Notes: generated by a model from the sequence alone, not told the origin. A stretch of 25,362 nt of DNA from an uncultured Clostridia bacterium (GCA_947167725.1 CAMVJF010000005.1:1-25362); one strand, 5' to 3'. Positions 1 through 7,040 are shown, counted from the stretch's first letter. Numbers and translations: made by a program.

Positions 1-2
1 TC

Positions 3-158
3 TCCCGCGTCCGCGTGCTGCGGGGGATCATTGCCACGCTGCTGCTGTGCATCGGGCTTTTGACCTATGCCGTCTCGGTGACGGGCCGTCAGATCGAGGC
101 CCTGCAGGCGCAGGTGGAGCAAATGAGCATCATGATGATGGAGGCCACAAATGATTGA
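3..158 (+). CDS. small membrane protein, 5'-truncated by the window edge
   Basis: The frame is open from the window edge to a TGA at 156-158, so only the C-terminal 51 residues are visible. They contain one hydrophobic membrane-spanning stretch (IIATLLLCIGLLTYAVSV) followed by a short amphipathic, Q/E-rich helix (RQIEALQAQVEQM) that could form a coiled coil. The stop lies 29 bases before the replication initiator, so it probably belongs to the same early operon. I do not recognise a family, and the missing N-terminus could change the picture. Confidence 0.5.
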   Translation, partial: SRVRVLRGIIATLLLCIGLLTYAVSVTGRQIEALQAQVEQMSIMMMEATND

Positions 159-187
159 TTTGATTCGCCCTCTCGGGGGTGATCCCC

Positions 188-919
188 GTGGATGAGGCCA
201 GGCGTCCGGCTTACTGGGCCGTGATCCCGGCGGGCGTCCGTTACGACCCGGAGCTGCCGCCAAACGCAAAGCTGCTTTACGCAGAGATCAGCGCACTGGC
301 GGACAGCCGTGGATTTTGCTGGGCGTCCAACGGGCACCTGAGCAAGCTGTTTAGCCTTTCGCCGCGGACGATCCGCGATCTTACCGCCAAGCTGGCCGAG
401 CACGGTTATATCACCGTTGAGGTGGTGCGGGATGACAAGGGCGAGGTGGTGGAGCGTCGGCTCTGGGTTGATCAGCCGCGGATCCCCGACCCCCCTCCGG
501 CAGATTTTTGCCATACCCCTCCGGCAGATTTTTGCCGGGAGAATAATACAAGAATTTTACCATTACCCCCTATGGTCCCCCAGCCGGGGGACGTGCCCGC
601 AAAGCCGCAGCCGCAAAAGCGCGCCCCGAAGTCGGCCCCGGTCTGGAAGCCCGAGCGCTTCGCCGGCTTTTGGCGAACCTACCCCCGCGGCGAGGACAAG
701 CAGGCGGCAATCCGCGCCTGGGACAGGCTCAAGCCCTCGGACGCCACCATCGACGCCATGGGCCCGGCGCTGCTCCGGCAGATTGCAGCCTTGGAAAATC
801 CAAAACGGTACATGCCCTACGCCTCTACCTGGCTCAACGGCCGGCGGTGGGAGGATGAGGACAAGGCGCCTGTGGCCGGAGCTTCCTCCGGCTGGGGCGA
901 GGATCGGGAGGTGCTGTGA
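188..919 (+). CDS. phage replication initiator / replisome organiser (winged-helix N-terminal domain)
   Basis: 243 residues from the preferred GTG at 188; GTG 179 is an in-frame alternative. GTG 188 is favoured because GGGGGTGATC just upstream resembles an extended Shine-Dalgarno. Residues about 10-92 form a winged-helix HTH typical of phage replisome organisers (NAKLLYAEISALADSRGFCWASN, then LSPRTIRDLTAKLAEHGYI). Residues 102-118 are a linker with the repeat PPADFCHT-PPADFC. Residues about 157-223 form a second domain (FWRTYPRGEDKQAAIRAWDRLKP, then RYMPYASTWLNGRRWED) common in phage initiator/helicase-loader proteins. It probably melts the origin and recruits the DnaB-type helicase encoded immediately downstream (TGATG overlap). 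In many Bacillota phages the origin lies inside this gene, and the DNA repeat encoding the linker fits that. Confidence 0.85.
   Translation: MDEARRPAYWAVIPAGVRYDPELPPNAKLLYAEISALADSRGFCWASNGHLSKLFSLSPRTIRDLTAKLAEHGYITVEVVRDDKGEVVERRLWVDQPRIPDPPPADFCHTPPADFCRENNTRILPLPPMVPQPGDVPAKPQPQKRAPKSAPVWKPERFAGFWRTYPRGEDKQAAIRAWDRLKPSDATIDAMGPALLRQIAALENPKRYMPYASTWLNGRRWEDEDKAPVAGASSGWGEDREVL
492..575 (+). other. candidate replication origin inside the initiator gene: direct repeats plus AT-rich stretch
   Basis: Two exact copies of a 21-base unit with core CTCCGGCAGATTTTTGCC lie at 492-512 and 516-536, with a period of 24 bases. The second copy forms a perfect 6-bp inverted repeat, CCGGCA-GATTTT-TGCCGG (521-538). 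It is followed at about 538-570 by an unusually A/T-rich stretch (AATAATACAAGAATTTTACC) in otherwise GC-rich DNA. Iterons beside an AT-rich unwinding element within the initiator gene is the known arrangement of several lactococcal and Bacillus phage origins. Function here is inferred from layout only; two iterons is few. Confidence 0.5.
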
Positions 920-2244
920 TGGCCGACAAGATCACGCTGGGCGATTTGCAATTTTCGATCCTCGGGTCGATGCTGCTCTTTCCGGACACGGTCGGCGTGG
1001 CCGTGGCCGAGCTCAAGCCGGAGGACTTTACCATCGACGCCGCCCGGGCGCTGTTTCTGGCGATCCGTCAGCTGCACTTTGACGGGGCGCCCGTCAATGA
1101 GCTCTCCCTTGCCGCGGTGGATCCGGCCTGCGGGCCCGCGATCAACAAGGCCTGGGAGGCTCCGGGCAAGTCTGATTCCATCGACTTTTACATCGGCCAA
1201 CTCCGGGAGGCCTCCCGGCTGGCTGCCATGCAGCAGGCGGCCTTTGCCATCGTCTCGGCCGAGGACCTGAGCAGCGCCGAGCACCTGCTGGACAAACTCC
1301 ATGCCCTGGCCTGCGACCGGCGCGGCGCGGAGATCGTCTCCATCGGCGACGCCGCCAAGGCTTACATGGACGCCGTCCGGCGGAAGGAGCGGCCGCGCTT
1401 TATCAAAACCGGCCTGCGGATCTTTGACGATGAGGTCTTCCTCCGCAAAGGGAAATTCGTGGTGGTGGGCGGCTTCGCCAGCTCGGGCAAGACCGCGCTG
1501 ACGCTCCAGATCGCCCGCTACATGTCGAGAGGCCTTCGCGTGGGCTATTTCAGTTTGGAGACCGACAGCCAGGACATTGCGATCCGCAATCTGGTCAACC
1601 TCTCCGGCGTGGGCAACAAAAAGGTCCTGCAGCACGATCTCAGCGCCGCCGATCTGGCCGCGCTGGAACAGGCGGAGCACGAGCTCCAGCATGCCCAGGT
1701 GGAGATCATCCGCACCTCCGGTATGTCGGTGTCCGACATCCGGGCCGTGACTCTGTCGCGGCGTTACGACGTGATCTTTGTTGACTATCTGCAGATCATC
1801 CGCTCCCGCGGCGCCTCGCGCTATGAACAGGTTACGGCGATCTCCCAGGAGCTCCACGAGCTGGCGCAGCAGCACGACGTTCTTGTCGTGGCTCTGTCAC
1901 AGCTCTCCCGTCCCGAGACCACCAAGGGCGGCAAGCAGCTCCCGCCCACCATGTCGGATCTGCGGGAGTCCGGCCAGATCGAGCAGGACGCCGACGTGGT
2001 GGCGCTGATCTATCCGGAGGACCCGGCGGACTACCGGTCCAACCGCATCCTCAAGGTCAGCAAAAACAAGGACGGCGAAAAACTGGCGCTGAACCTCAAG
2101 TTTGAGGGCTGGACACAGCGCTTTTCCGTCATCGGCCGCTGTCGCGGTCGGGACGCGCAGCCGGCTAAGCTTAAGCAGGTGGCGGCCGACGGCTCGGGCT
2201 TTATTCTTTTGCCGGACAACGACCAGCAAAAAATCCCGTTTTAA
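919..2244 (+). CDS. dnaB: DnaB-type replicative DNA helicase
   Basis: 441 residues from ATG 919, with GGGAGG seven bases upstream; the ATG overlaps the initiator stop by one base. The N-terminal helical domain (FSILGSMLLFPDTVG...) matches DnaB_N. The RecA-like C-terminal ATPase shows Walker A GFASSGKTA (about residues 185-193), the H1a-like YFSLETDS, Walker B IFVDYLQII, the H3 region VVALSQLSRPET and MSDLRESGQIEQDADVV, and an H4-like SKNKDGEKLALNLKF. The length suits a hexameric DnaB helicase that unwinds DNA at the phage fork. Adjacency to the initiator suggests direct loading by it. Confidence 0.95.
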   Translation: MADKITLGDLQFSILGSMLLFPDTVGVAVAELKPEDFTIDAARALFLAIRQLHFDGAPVNELSLAAVDPACGPAINKAWEAPGKSDSIDFYIGQLREASRLAAMQQAAFAIVSAEDLSSAEHLLDKLHALACDRRGAEIVSIGDAAKAYMDAVRRKERPRFIKTGLRIFDDEVFLRKGKFVVVGGFASSGKTALTLQIARYMSRGLRVGYFSLETDSQDIAIRNLVNLSGVGNKKVLQHDLSAADLAALEQAEHELQHAQVEIIRTSGMSVSDIRAVTLSRRYDVIFVDYLQIIRSRGASRYEQVTAISQELHELAQQHDVLVVALSQLSRPETTKGGKQLPPTMSDLRESGQIEQDADVVALIYPEDPADYRSNRILKVSKNKDGEKLALNLKFEGWTQRFSVIGRCRGRDAQPAKLKQVAADGSGFILLPDNDQQKIPF

Positions 2245-2254
2245 GGAGGCGCTC

Positions 2255-2515
2255 ATGACGAATAATCAGCGCAGGATGCTCCGCTTCGAGGCCGATCGCA
2301 ATCGCACCGTCGCGGAGCTGACCATGTCCCCGCTGCGGCGGGATTACTGCCTCGCTCTTGCCGAGGCGCTTGAGGCCGCTCTGTCCGGGCCGGAGGGGAG
2401 GTGCCGCGGATGCAGCTCCACCTCGCGGAAAAAGACGTCTACGTCGGACGGCCCGTCCAGCTCGAGCCGGAAGACGACGGCCGAAAGGCCGACCCGTACT
2501 ATCAGCAAAAGCTAA
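2255..2515 (+). CDS. small phage protein of unknown function
   Basis: 86 residues, ATG at 2255 preceded by AAGGAGG (2243-2249). The first 50 or so residues look like a real, charged helical protein (RMLRFEADRNRTVAELTMSPLRRDYCLALAEALEAAL). The last 35 (CSSTSRKKTSTSDGPSSSSRK...) are low-complexity and coincide with the well-formed reading frame of the next gene, which overlaps by about 106 bases. Either the overlap is genuine or the functional part is the N-terminal two thirds. No function recognised. Confidence 0.6.
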   Translation: MTNNQRRMLRFEADRNRTVAELTMSPLRRDYCLALAEALEAALSGPEGRCRGCSSTSRKKTSTSDGPSSSSRKTTAERPTRTISKS

Positions 2516-2610
2516 ACGGGCGGATCACCTACATCAACAAAAAGCACCGGTTTTTTACCGTAGCTTACGAGCAATTCGGGAAAACTCTGACCGAAAGTTT
2601 TAAGTTTTGA
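2410..2610 (+). CDS. small conserved phage protein, replication region
   Basis: 66 residues from ATG 2410, with GGGGAGG at a good distance upstream. The C-terminal half, NGRITYINKKHRFFTVAYE followed by FGKTLTESFKF, resembles a small phage protein family with a beta-rich xGRVxYIxxKxRFxTVEF...ESFKF pattern, often near replication genes. No biochemical function is known to me. It overlaps the previous gene out of frame and ends 13 bases before parA, with the parA ribosome binding site directly after its stop. Confidence 0.7.
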   Translation: MQLHLAEKDVYVGRPVQLEPEDDGRKADPYYQQKLNGRITYINKKHRFFTVAYEQFGKTLTESFKF

Positions 2611-2623
2611 AAGGAGCGTAGTG

Positions 2624-3409
2624 ATGAAGACTACAGCAATTCTGAACCTCAAGGGCGGCGTCGGCAAGACCGTCACCGCGATCAACATGGCGGCGATCCT
2701 CGCCGGCGATCACAACCGGCGCGTGCTGGTGATCGACGCAGACAGCCAGTGCAACACCACGGAATTTCTGGCGCCGGCCCGTGACGGCATGCCAAACACC
2801 CTCGCGGATCTCCTGCTCATGCCGGAGCTGGCCGGCAGCCCCGGCGGCTACGAGGATTACATCTCGGCGAGCAACGTCGACGGCGTGGATCTCCTGCCGG
2901 CCTCCGATGAGCTGATGGATCTGGATCTAAGCACGCTCAAAAGCGGCGTCACTTCCGCGGGCGTCCTGCGGGGTCTGCTGGAGGCCTGCGTCGAGGATGA
3001 CGTCTACGATAACGTCCTGATCGACTGCCCTCCGGCCTTTAACGCGGCCAGCGCGGCGGCGCTGGTGGCGGCGGATGAGGTGCTGATTCCCGTCAAGCTT
3101 GACGCCTTTAGTTTGCAGGGCATGGCCAACCTGCTCAAACAGGTGGCCAACATGCGGGAGATCAACCCGCGGCTGCGGGTTGCGGGGCTGCTGCCCACCA
3201 TGTGGTACATGGATCCTCTGATCATCCAGGCGGAGGGCACACTGCGGGAAAAATCCGGTCTGCATGTCTACGGGCCCATCCGGCGGAGCGACAAGGTCAA
3301 CGCCATGACCTTTGCACAGGAGCCTCTGCGGATCTATTCGCCGCGCTCGGCTGCGGGGATCGATTACCGTGCCTTTGTCCTGGAGTGGATGGGAGGTGCG
3401 AAAAAATGA
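2624..3409 (+). CDS. parA: ParA-family partition ATPase
   Basis: 261 residues from ATG 2624 with AAGGAG at 2611-2616; GTG 2621 is too close to the ribosome binding site. The deviant Walker A, KGGVGKT, sits at residues 10-16. RVLVIDADSQCNTTEFL is the switch region typical of ParA/MinD ATPases, and NVLIDCPPAF is Walker B. The family forms ATP-bound dimers on DNA that move ParB-parS complexes, segregating low-copy replicons. It overlaps parB by ATGA, a classic parAB operon. There is no N-terminal HTH, so it is of the short chromosomal/type Ib-like form and autoregulation would fall to ParB or another factor. Confidence 0.93.
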   Translation: MKTTAILNLKGGVGKTVTAINMAAILAGDHNRRVLVIDADSQCNTTEFLAPARDGMPNTLADLLLMPELAGSPGGYEDYISASNVDGVDLLPASDELMDLDLSTLKSGVTSAGVLRGLLEACVEDDVYDNVLIDCPPAFNAASAAALVAADEVLIPVKLDAFSLQGMANLLKQVANMREINPRLRVAGLLPTMWYMDPLIIQAEGTLREKSGLHVYGPIRRSDKVNAMTFAQEPLRIYSPRSAAGIDYRAFVLEWMGGAKK

Positions 3410-4875
3410 GCGAGACCAAAAAAGGCTTTGACCTGGCTGCCGCTCTGGCCGCGGTGTCCAAATCGGACACCGGCGAAAAGCAGATCGTCTACATCGACAT
3501 CGATAAAATTCGGCCCGATCCCAAGAATTTTTACAGCGTAAGCGTGGCCAACGTGGAGGAGCTTGCTGGCAGCATCGAGCTGGTGGGCCTGCAGCAGCCG
3601 ATCCTGGTGCGGCCTGAGGGCGGCGGGTACACGGTGATCTCCGGGCACCGGCGCATGGCCGCGCTGAAGCTGCTGATCCACGAGGGCAAGGATCAATTTG
3701 CAAAGGTGCCCTGCATCGTCGAGCAGCCGGATGCGCTGCCGGAGATGACCGAGCTCAAGCTCATCCTGGCCAACGCCGACACGCGGCGGATGACCGACAG
3801 CGAGCTGAGCATGCAGGCCGAGCGGGTGGAGCGCCTGCTGTACGAGCTGCAGGAAAAGGGCGTGGAGTTTCCGGGGCGGATGCGCGATCATGTGGCAGAG
3901 GCCGTTAAGGTGAGCAAGACAAAGCTCAACACCCTCAAGGTGATCCGCACCAAGCTGCGGACGGATCTCACGCTGCGCTGGGAGCAAGGCCAGATCTCCA
4001 CCGACGCCGCCTATAACATCGCCCGCATGCCGGAGGTGCTGCAGAAAATGGTCTCCGAGAGCAGCTCCAAATCGTCGGTAAACGGCTACATCACCGGCAG
4101 GGTGCTGGCCAACGCTGAGGCTTATCTTCACCCGACGGTTTCCCGGAAGGGCTGCCCCGAATGCACCAACGGCCTGCGCTTTGCCGAGCACGACATCAAG
4201 ATCCGCAATGCCTGGGAAATGTGCGACGGGGCGACCTGCTGCATGAGCTGCTGGAAAGACTGCTCCTTCCGCTGCCCGGCGGCCGAGGAAAAGAAAAAGC
4301 AGGAGAAAGCCGACGCCAAAAAGCGAAAGGCCGAGGAGGAACGGAAAAACAAGACGACGGGCCGGAAAAACGGGCAGCGCGTCCGCGCCGTGTGGCAGCG
4401 GATCATGCCGCTGGCCAACGCCAAGCGGCTGACGGTCAACGACATCGCCAAGGCCACCGAGCTAATCCCGCAATGGCACACCGGCGCGATCAATGCCGCC
4501 CTGTCCGATCCGGAGTTTGACGCCGGCCTGAACATCTACAACTACGGCGTCGAGGAGCTGGAAATGGTTGCCGCCGTGGCCGGGCTGCTGGATTGCTCTG
4601 CCGACTATCTTTGCGGGATCACCGACGATCCCACACCGGCATCCGCGCGGCCCGAGCCGGAGCTCGGCGCGGGCGGATGGTATCCCGGCTCGGCCAAGCC
4701 GCCGGTGAAATCCATGCTGGCGTCGGTGATCCTCCCGGTGAGCGACGACAGCCGCGTGAGGCTCGCGCTGTGGGAAAATGGCGCGTGGCGCTTCCCGGCA
4801 TCGAAGCTCACGTTTGCGGTGACGCCGCTGTGGTGGATCCCGCTGCCGCAGAAAAAGGAGGCGTCGGATGGATGA
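3406..4875 (+). CDS. parB: ParB-family partition protein with Cys-rich cluster and C-terminal HTH-like region
   Basis: 489 residues; ATG 3406 overlaps the parA stop (ATGA) with GGGAGG upstream. Residues 25-110 are the ParB N-terminal CTPase fold (IDIDKIRPDPKNFY...ELAGSIELVGLQQPILVRP), including the GHRR motif at 80-83. A helical region with HTH character follows (DHVAEAVKVSKTKLNTLKVI, about 161-180). Then comes a dense cysteine cluster at residues 250, 253, 273, 278, 279, 282, 286 and 290, probably metal-binding. A lysine-rich coiled stretch (295-325) leads to an XRE-like segment (VNDIAKATELI..., then VAGLLDCSADYLCGITDDP). It should bind the palindromic site family found across this window, one copy of which encodes its residues 17-22. 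It is longer than typical ParB (about 280-300 residues); the extra C-terminal part is unexplained. Confidence 0.9.
   Translation: MSETKKGFDLAAALAAVSKSDTGEKQIVYIDIDKIRPDPKNFYSVSVANVEELAGSIELVGLQQPILVRPEGGGYTVISGHRRMAALKLLIHEGKDQFAKVPCIVEQPDALPEMTELKLILANADTRRMTDSELSMQAERVERLLYELQEKGVEFPGRMRDHVAEAVKVSKTKLNTLKVIRTKLRTDLTLRWEQGQISTDAAYNIARMPEVLQKMVSESSSKSSVNGYITGRVLANAEAYLHPTVSRKGCPECTNGLRFAEHDIKIRNAWEMCDGATCCMSCWKDCSFRCPAAEEKKKQEKADAKKRKAEEERKNKTTGRKNGQRVRAVWQRIMPLANAKRLTVNDIAKATELIPQWHTGAINAALSDPEFDAGLNIYNYGVEELEMVAAVAGLLDCSADYLCGITDDPTPASARPEPELGAGGWYPGSAKPPVKSMLASVILPVSDDSRVRLALWENGAWRFPASKLTFAVTPLWWIPLPQKKEASDG
3453..3471 (-). repeat. dispersed palindrome copy 1 (candidate parS), within parB
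   Basis: GTGTCCAAATCGGACAC at 3454-3470, extended to 8-bp arms at 3452-3472. It is the reverse complement of the other exact copies. It encodes ParB residues V17-S-K-S-D-T22, ahead of the conserved domain, so ParB binding here could also regulate parB. Confidence 0.8.
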
Positions 4876-5353
4876 GATCAGAGAGCAGCTCAAAGCGCTG
4901 CGGCGCGGGCTCGATTACATCTTTATCCTTCTGGCGCTGCTGGTGGCCGCGATCCTGGCGCTGATCTGGATCGGCAACCTGCGGGAGCTCCGGGCGCTGC
5001 GGCGTCAGCTGGAGCCGGAGGAATATTATTACATCATCATCCCGGAGGGCGGCGAAGCGCTCCGGGGAAGGGAGGACCTTATGGATCACGAAAAGATCAC
5101 GGTGGAGTTGCCCGTCGCCCCGGGCGCGACGGTGTGGCAGCCGATCAAATCTGCGGGCATCGTCCGCCCGGTGACGGTGGACAGCATCACCATCGGACAG
5201 CGGCCCAACCGCTGCTACATCGACACCGTCTATCGGACGCCCACCGGCGGACAGCTTTTCCAGCGCCGCCGGCTGAATCAAGTCGGCCGCTCGCTCTTTT
5301 TGTCCGAGGGCGAGGCCGTGGCCGCGCTGGACCGGGCGGAAGACCAGGCGTGA
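4868..5353 (+). CDS. membrane-anchored phage protein of unknown function
   Basis: 161 residues; ATG 4868 overlaps the end of parB, with AAGGAGG seven bases upstream. Residues about 17-36 (YIFILLALLVAAILALIWIG) form one membrane segment, followed by a charged helix (LRELRALRRQLEPEE). From residue 72 (ATG 5081, preceded by its own GGGAGG) a separate soluble-looking domain begins (MDHEKITVELPVAPGATVWQ...). It resembles small stand-alone phage proteins with a beta-rich fold. The frame has no stop between the two parts, so this is either a natural fusion or two products from one frame. Confidence 0.65.
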   Translation: MDEIREQLKALRRGLDYIFILLALLVAAILALIWIGNLRELRALRRQLEPEEYYYIIIPEGGEALRGREDLMDHEKITVELPVAPGATVWQPIKSAGIVRPVTVDSITIGQRPNRCYIDTVYRTPTGGQLFQRRRLNQVGRSLFLSEGEAVAALDRAEDQA

Positions 5354-5367
5354 CAGATCTGCCGTCT

Positions 5368-5389
5368 GCCTCCGGCTTCGGCCGGAGGC
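5368..5389 (+). other. very stable 9-bp hairpin with TTCG loop between genes
   Basis: GCCTCCGGC-TTCG-GCCGGAGGC is a perfect stem capped by a UUCG tetraloop. It lies in the 58-base gap before the YopX gene. No T-run follows, so it does not look like an intrinsic terminator. It could be an mRNA processing or stability element, or a hairpin recognised by the nearby HUH Rep protein. Confidence 0.6.
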
Positions 5390-5411
5390 GTCGGCGGAAG
5401 AAAGGAGCTGT

Positions 5412-5843
5412 ATGAGAGAGTACATTTTTCGCGGAAAACGAGTGAAAGACGGCGCGTGGGTCGAGGGCAGTCTGCTGACGGTCCAGATCAGTGATCGGTG
5501 CGCCTATTTGATTTTCGGCTCGGAGTTTCGGCTTGACGGCGAAGACGTTAAGTCGATGTCCCACGCGGCGGTCGATCCCTCCACCGTGCGGCAGTTTACC
5601 GGCCTGCGGGACCGCTCCGGTGCGCGGATCTTTGAGGGCGACATCCTCAAGGCCGCGAAGCGGGTGTCCTGCATCCCGACCGGCAAACTGGGCTACGCAA
5701 AATGGAGCGACGTGATGTGCAGTTATGAGATCCGCACGGCGGGCGGAGCCTATCTGCTGGACGCGGAGTGCGGCCCGAGCTTCGACATCGTCGGCAACGT
5801 CTTCGACGATGCGGCGCTGCTGCGAGGTGATCTCAATGATTAG
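5412..5843 (+). CDS. YopX-family phage protein
   Basis: 143 residues with AAAGGAG upstream. The N-terminus REYIFRGKRVKDGAWVEGSLL and the centre VDPSTVRQFTGLRDRSGARIFEGDIL, followed by a VGNVFDDAALL-like end, match the YopX family (first described from Bacillus phage SPbeta). These are small proteins common in Bacillota phage early regions, with no established biochemical function. The gene overlaps the following 29-residue peptide gene by eight bases. Confidence 0.9.
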   Translation: MREYIFRGKRVKDGAWVEGSLLTVQISDRCAYLIFGSEFRLDGEDVKSMSHAAVDPSTVRQFTGLRDRSGARIFEGDILKAAKRVSCIPTGKLGYAKWSDVMCSYEIRTAGGAYLLDAECGPSFDIVGNVFDDAALLRGDLND

Positions 5844-5925
5844 TTTTCTGCTGACCGGCGTCTACTTCGCCGCCGGGCTGGCCGTCGGATGGTTCTTCCG
5901 CTGCCTCAGTGAGGACGGGCGATGA
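5836..5925 (+). CDS. 29-residue single-pass membrane peptide
   Basis: ATG 5836, with GAGGTGATC at a good distance upstream, begins a 29-codon frame. Its product is almost entirely one hydrophobic helix (ISFLLTGVYFAAGLAVGWFF) followed by RCLSEDGR. It overlaps the YopX stop by eight bases and its own stop overlaps the Rep start (ATGA), so it fits the coupled gene chain. Short peptides of this kind occur in phage early operons; the function is unknown. Confidence rests on spacing, ribosome binding site and clean hydrophobicity. Confidence 0.6.
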   Translation: MISFLLTGVYFAAGLAVGWFFRCLSEDGR

Positions 5926-6671
5926 AGCGGAAAAAGACGGAGATCGCCGGACGGCTGGTGAGCGTCTGCCTTTACACGGCGGCGCTGCCCCGGGACAGCG
6001 CGCGGATCCGGCAGCGGCGGGCCCGCTCCAGCTCGGCCGTCCGGCAAATGCTCAATCACAAGACATCGTGGCAAAAGCTGGAGACGCTGCTGGCCTGCAA
6101 TTTTTCGCCCAGCGATCTGGCCGTGACGCTGACCTATCGGGACGGCGCGCTGCCGCGGACCAAGGCCCAGGCGGTGACGCGGATCAAGCGGTTTATCCGC
6201 CTGCTCCGTGAGAGCCGCCGGATGCGCGGCGAGCAGCTGCGTTATGTCTACTGCACCGAGGGCTGGCACGGCGATCACCGCTGGCACCATCACATGATCC
6301 TCAACGCCACCGGGAAAGACTATGAAGAGATCCGGTCGCTGTGGGCGGACGACGGGGACGACGTGGACATCAAGCCGCTCAATCAGCTGGACGGCGCCGA
6401 CCGGCCGGGCGCGACGGTGGCGGAGGACTACCGCGGATGGGCGATCTACCTGACCAAGGAGGCGCGGGAGCACGGCAGCCCGCGGGTGGGTGAGCGGATG
6501 TGGGTGCCCAGTAAGGGCCTGCTCCGGCCCAACGTCCAAAATGAGTGGTGCGACAACGCCGAGACGCTGTGTCTGCCGCCCGGCGCGTGGCAGCTGGAGT
6601 CCAGCACCGTGATCAATGAGTACGGCGAGTTCGAGTACTTGAGATATGTCCTGCCGCTGGCTGCGAGCTGA
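5922..6671 (+). CDS. HUH-type rolling-circle replication-associated protein (G2P/ORF2-like)
   Basis: 249 residues, coupled by ATGA to the micro-peptide. The HUH nickase motifs appear in order: motif 1 LAVTLTYRD (about residues 66-74), the histidine motif HRWHHHMIL (119-127), and motif 3 AIYLTKE, with the likely nucleophile Tyr176 and the following Lys179. Such enzymes nick one strand and stay bound to the 5' end through tyrosine, starting rolling-circle replication. Relatives with one catalytic tyrosine occur in many Bacillota prophages beside otherwise theta-type replication genes. Its role here (late replication switch, plasmid-like copying or conversion) is inferred; its nick site is not identified. 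Confidence 0.8.
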   Translation: MKRKKTEIAGRLVSVCLYTAALPRDSARIRQRRARSSSAVRQMLNHKTSWQKLETLLACNFSPSDLAVTLTYRDGALPRTKAQAVTRIKRFIRLLRESRRMRGEQLRYVYCTEGWHGDHRWHHHMILNATGKDYEEIRSLWADDGDDVDIKPLNQLDGADRPGATVAEDYRGWAIYLTKEAREHGSPRVGERMWVPSKGLLRPNVQNEWCDNAETLCLPPGAWQLESSTVINEYGEFEYLRYVLPLAAS

Positions 6672-6749
6672 CGGCGCCTAATGAATTTTTTCTGACTCGG
6701 GGAGTGTATAACTTTTTGGCTCCATATTGTAAAAAAGGAGGGTTTGCCC
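6672..6749 (+). other. AT-rich intergenic gap with weak -10-like element
   Basis: These 78 bases are clearly more A/T-rich than their surroundings. TGTATAAC at 6705-6712 resembles an extended -10 element, but I see no convincing -35 hexamer 17 bases upstream. The gap ends with a strong AAAAAAGGAGGG ribosome binding site for the KTR gene. It may hold a weak or activator-dependent promoter. Confidence 0.3.
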
Positions 6750-6971
6750 TTGCAAAATGCGGGAAAATCTGGTAAGATGATCTCAAGGGATGGGTGGGTG
6801 CTCTGCCCGGTCTGCGGCCGGAAAAAGCTCCTGCAGATCCGTCCCGAAACTGTCGCCCGGAAGCTGCCGCTCTATTGCCGGCACTGCGGCGCGACGGTGC
6901 AAGTTAACATTGCGGCGCTTGAGGTGGAGATCACCGACACAGCGTCGGAGAGCCTGAGCCATCGAGCCTGA
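6750..6971 (+). CDS. cysteine-rich KTR-family zinc-ribbon protein
   Basis: 73 residues from TTG 6750, which sits seven bases after GGAGG (6738-6742); TTG 6744 is too close to it and ATG 6777 would start at ISRDGW. The core SRDGWVLCPVCGRKKLLQIRP...LYCRHCGATVQVNI matches the cysteine-rich KTR domain, with KK in place of the usual KT. Two CxxC pairs (CPVC, CRHC) form a probable zinc ribbon. Such proteins are frequent passengers on Bacillota mobile elements; their role is unknown. Its stop codon touches the first of two terminators. Confidence 0.75.
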   Translation: MQNAGKSGKMISRDGWVLCPVCGRKKLLQIRPETVARKLPLYCRHCGATVQVNIAALEVEITDTASESLSHRA

Positions 6972-7008
6972 GCCTGACAACCGCTATGCGGGGTTGTCGG
7001 GCTTTTTT
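6971..7008 (+). terminator. intrinsic terminator T1
   Basis: AGCCTGACAACC (6971-6982) pairs with GGTTGTCGGGCT (6992-7003), a 12-bp stem with one G-U pair and a 9-base loop, followed directly by TTTTTT. It ends the early transcript right at the KTR stop codon. Confidence 0.9.
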
Positions 7009-7040
7009 GTTGCTCCGAGTTGGCACGCCGAGAGCCGGAA

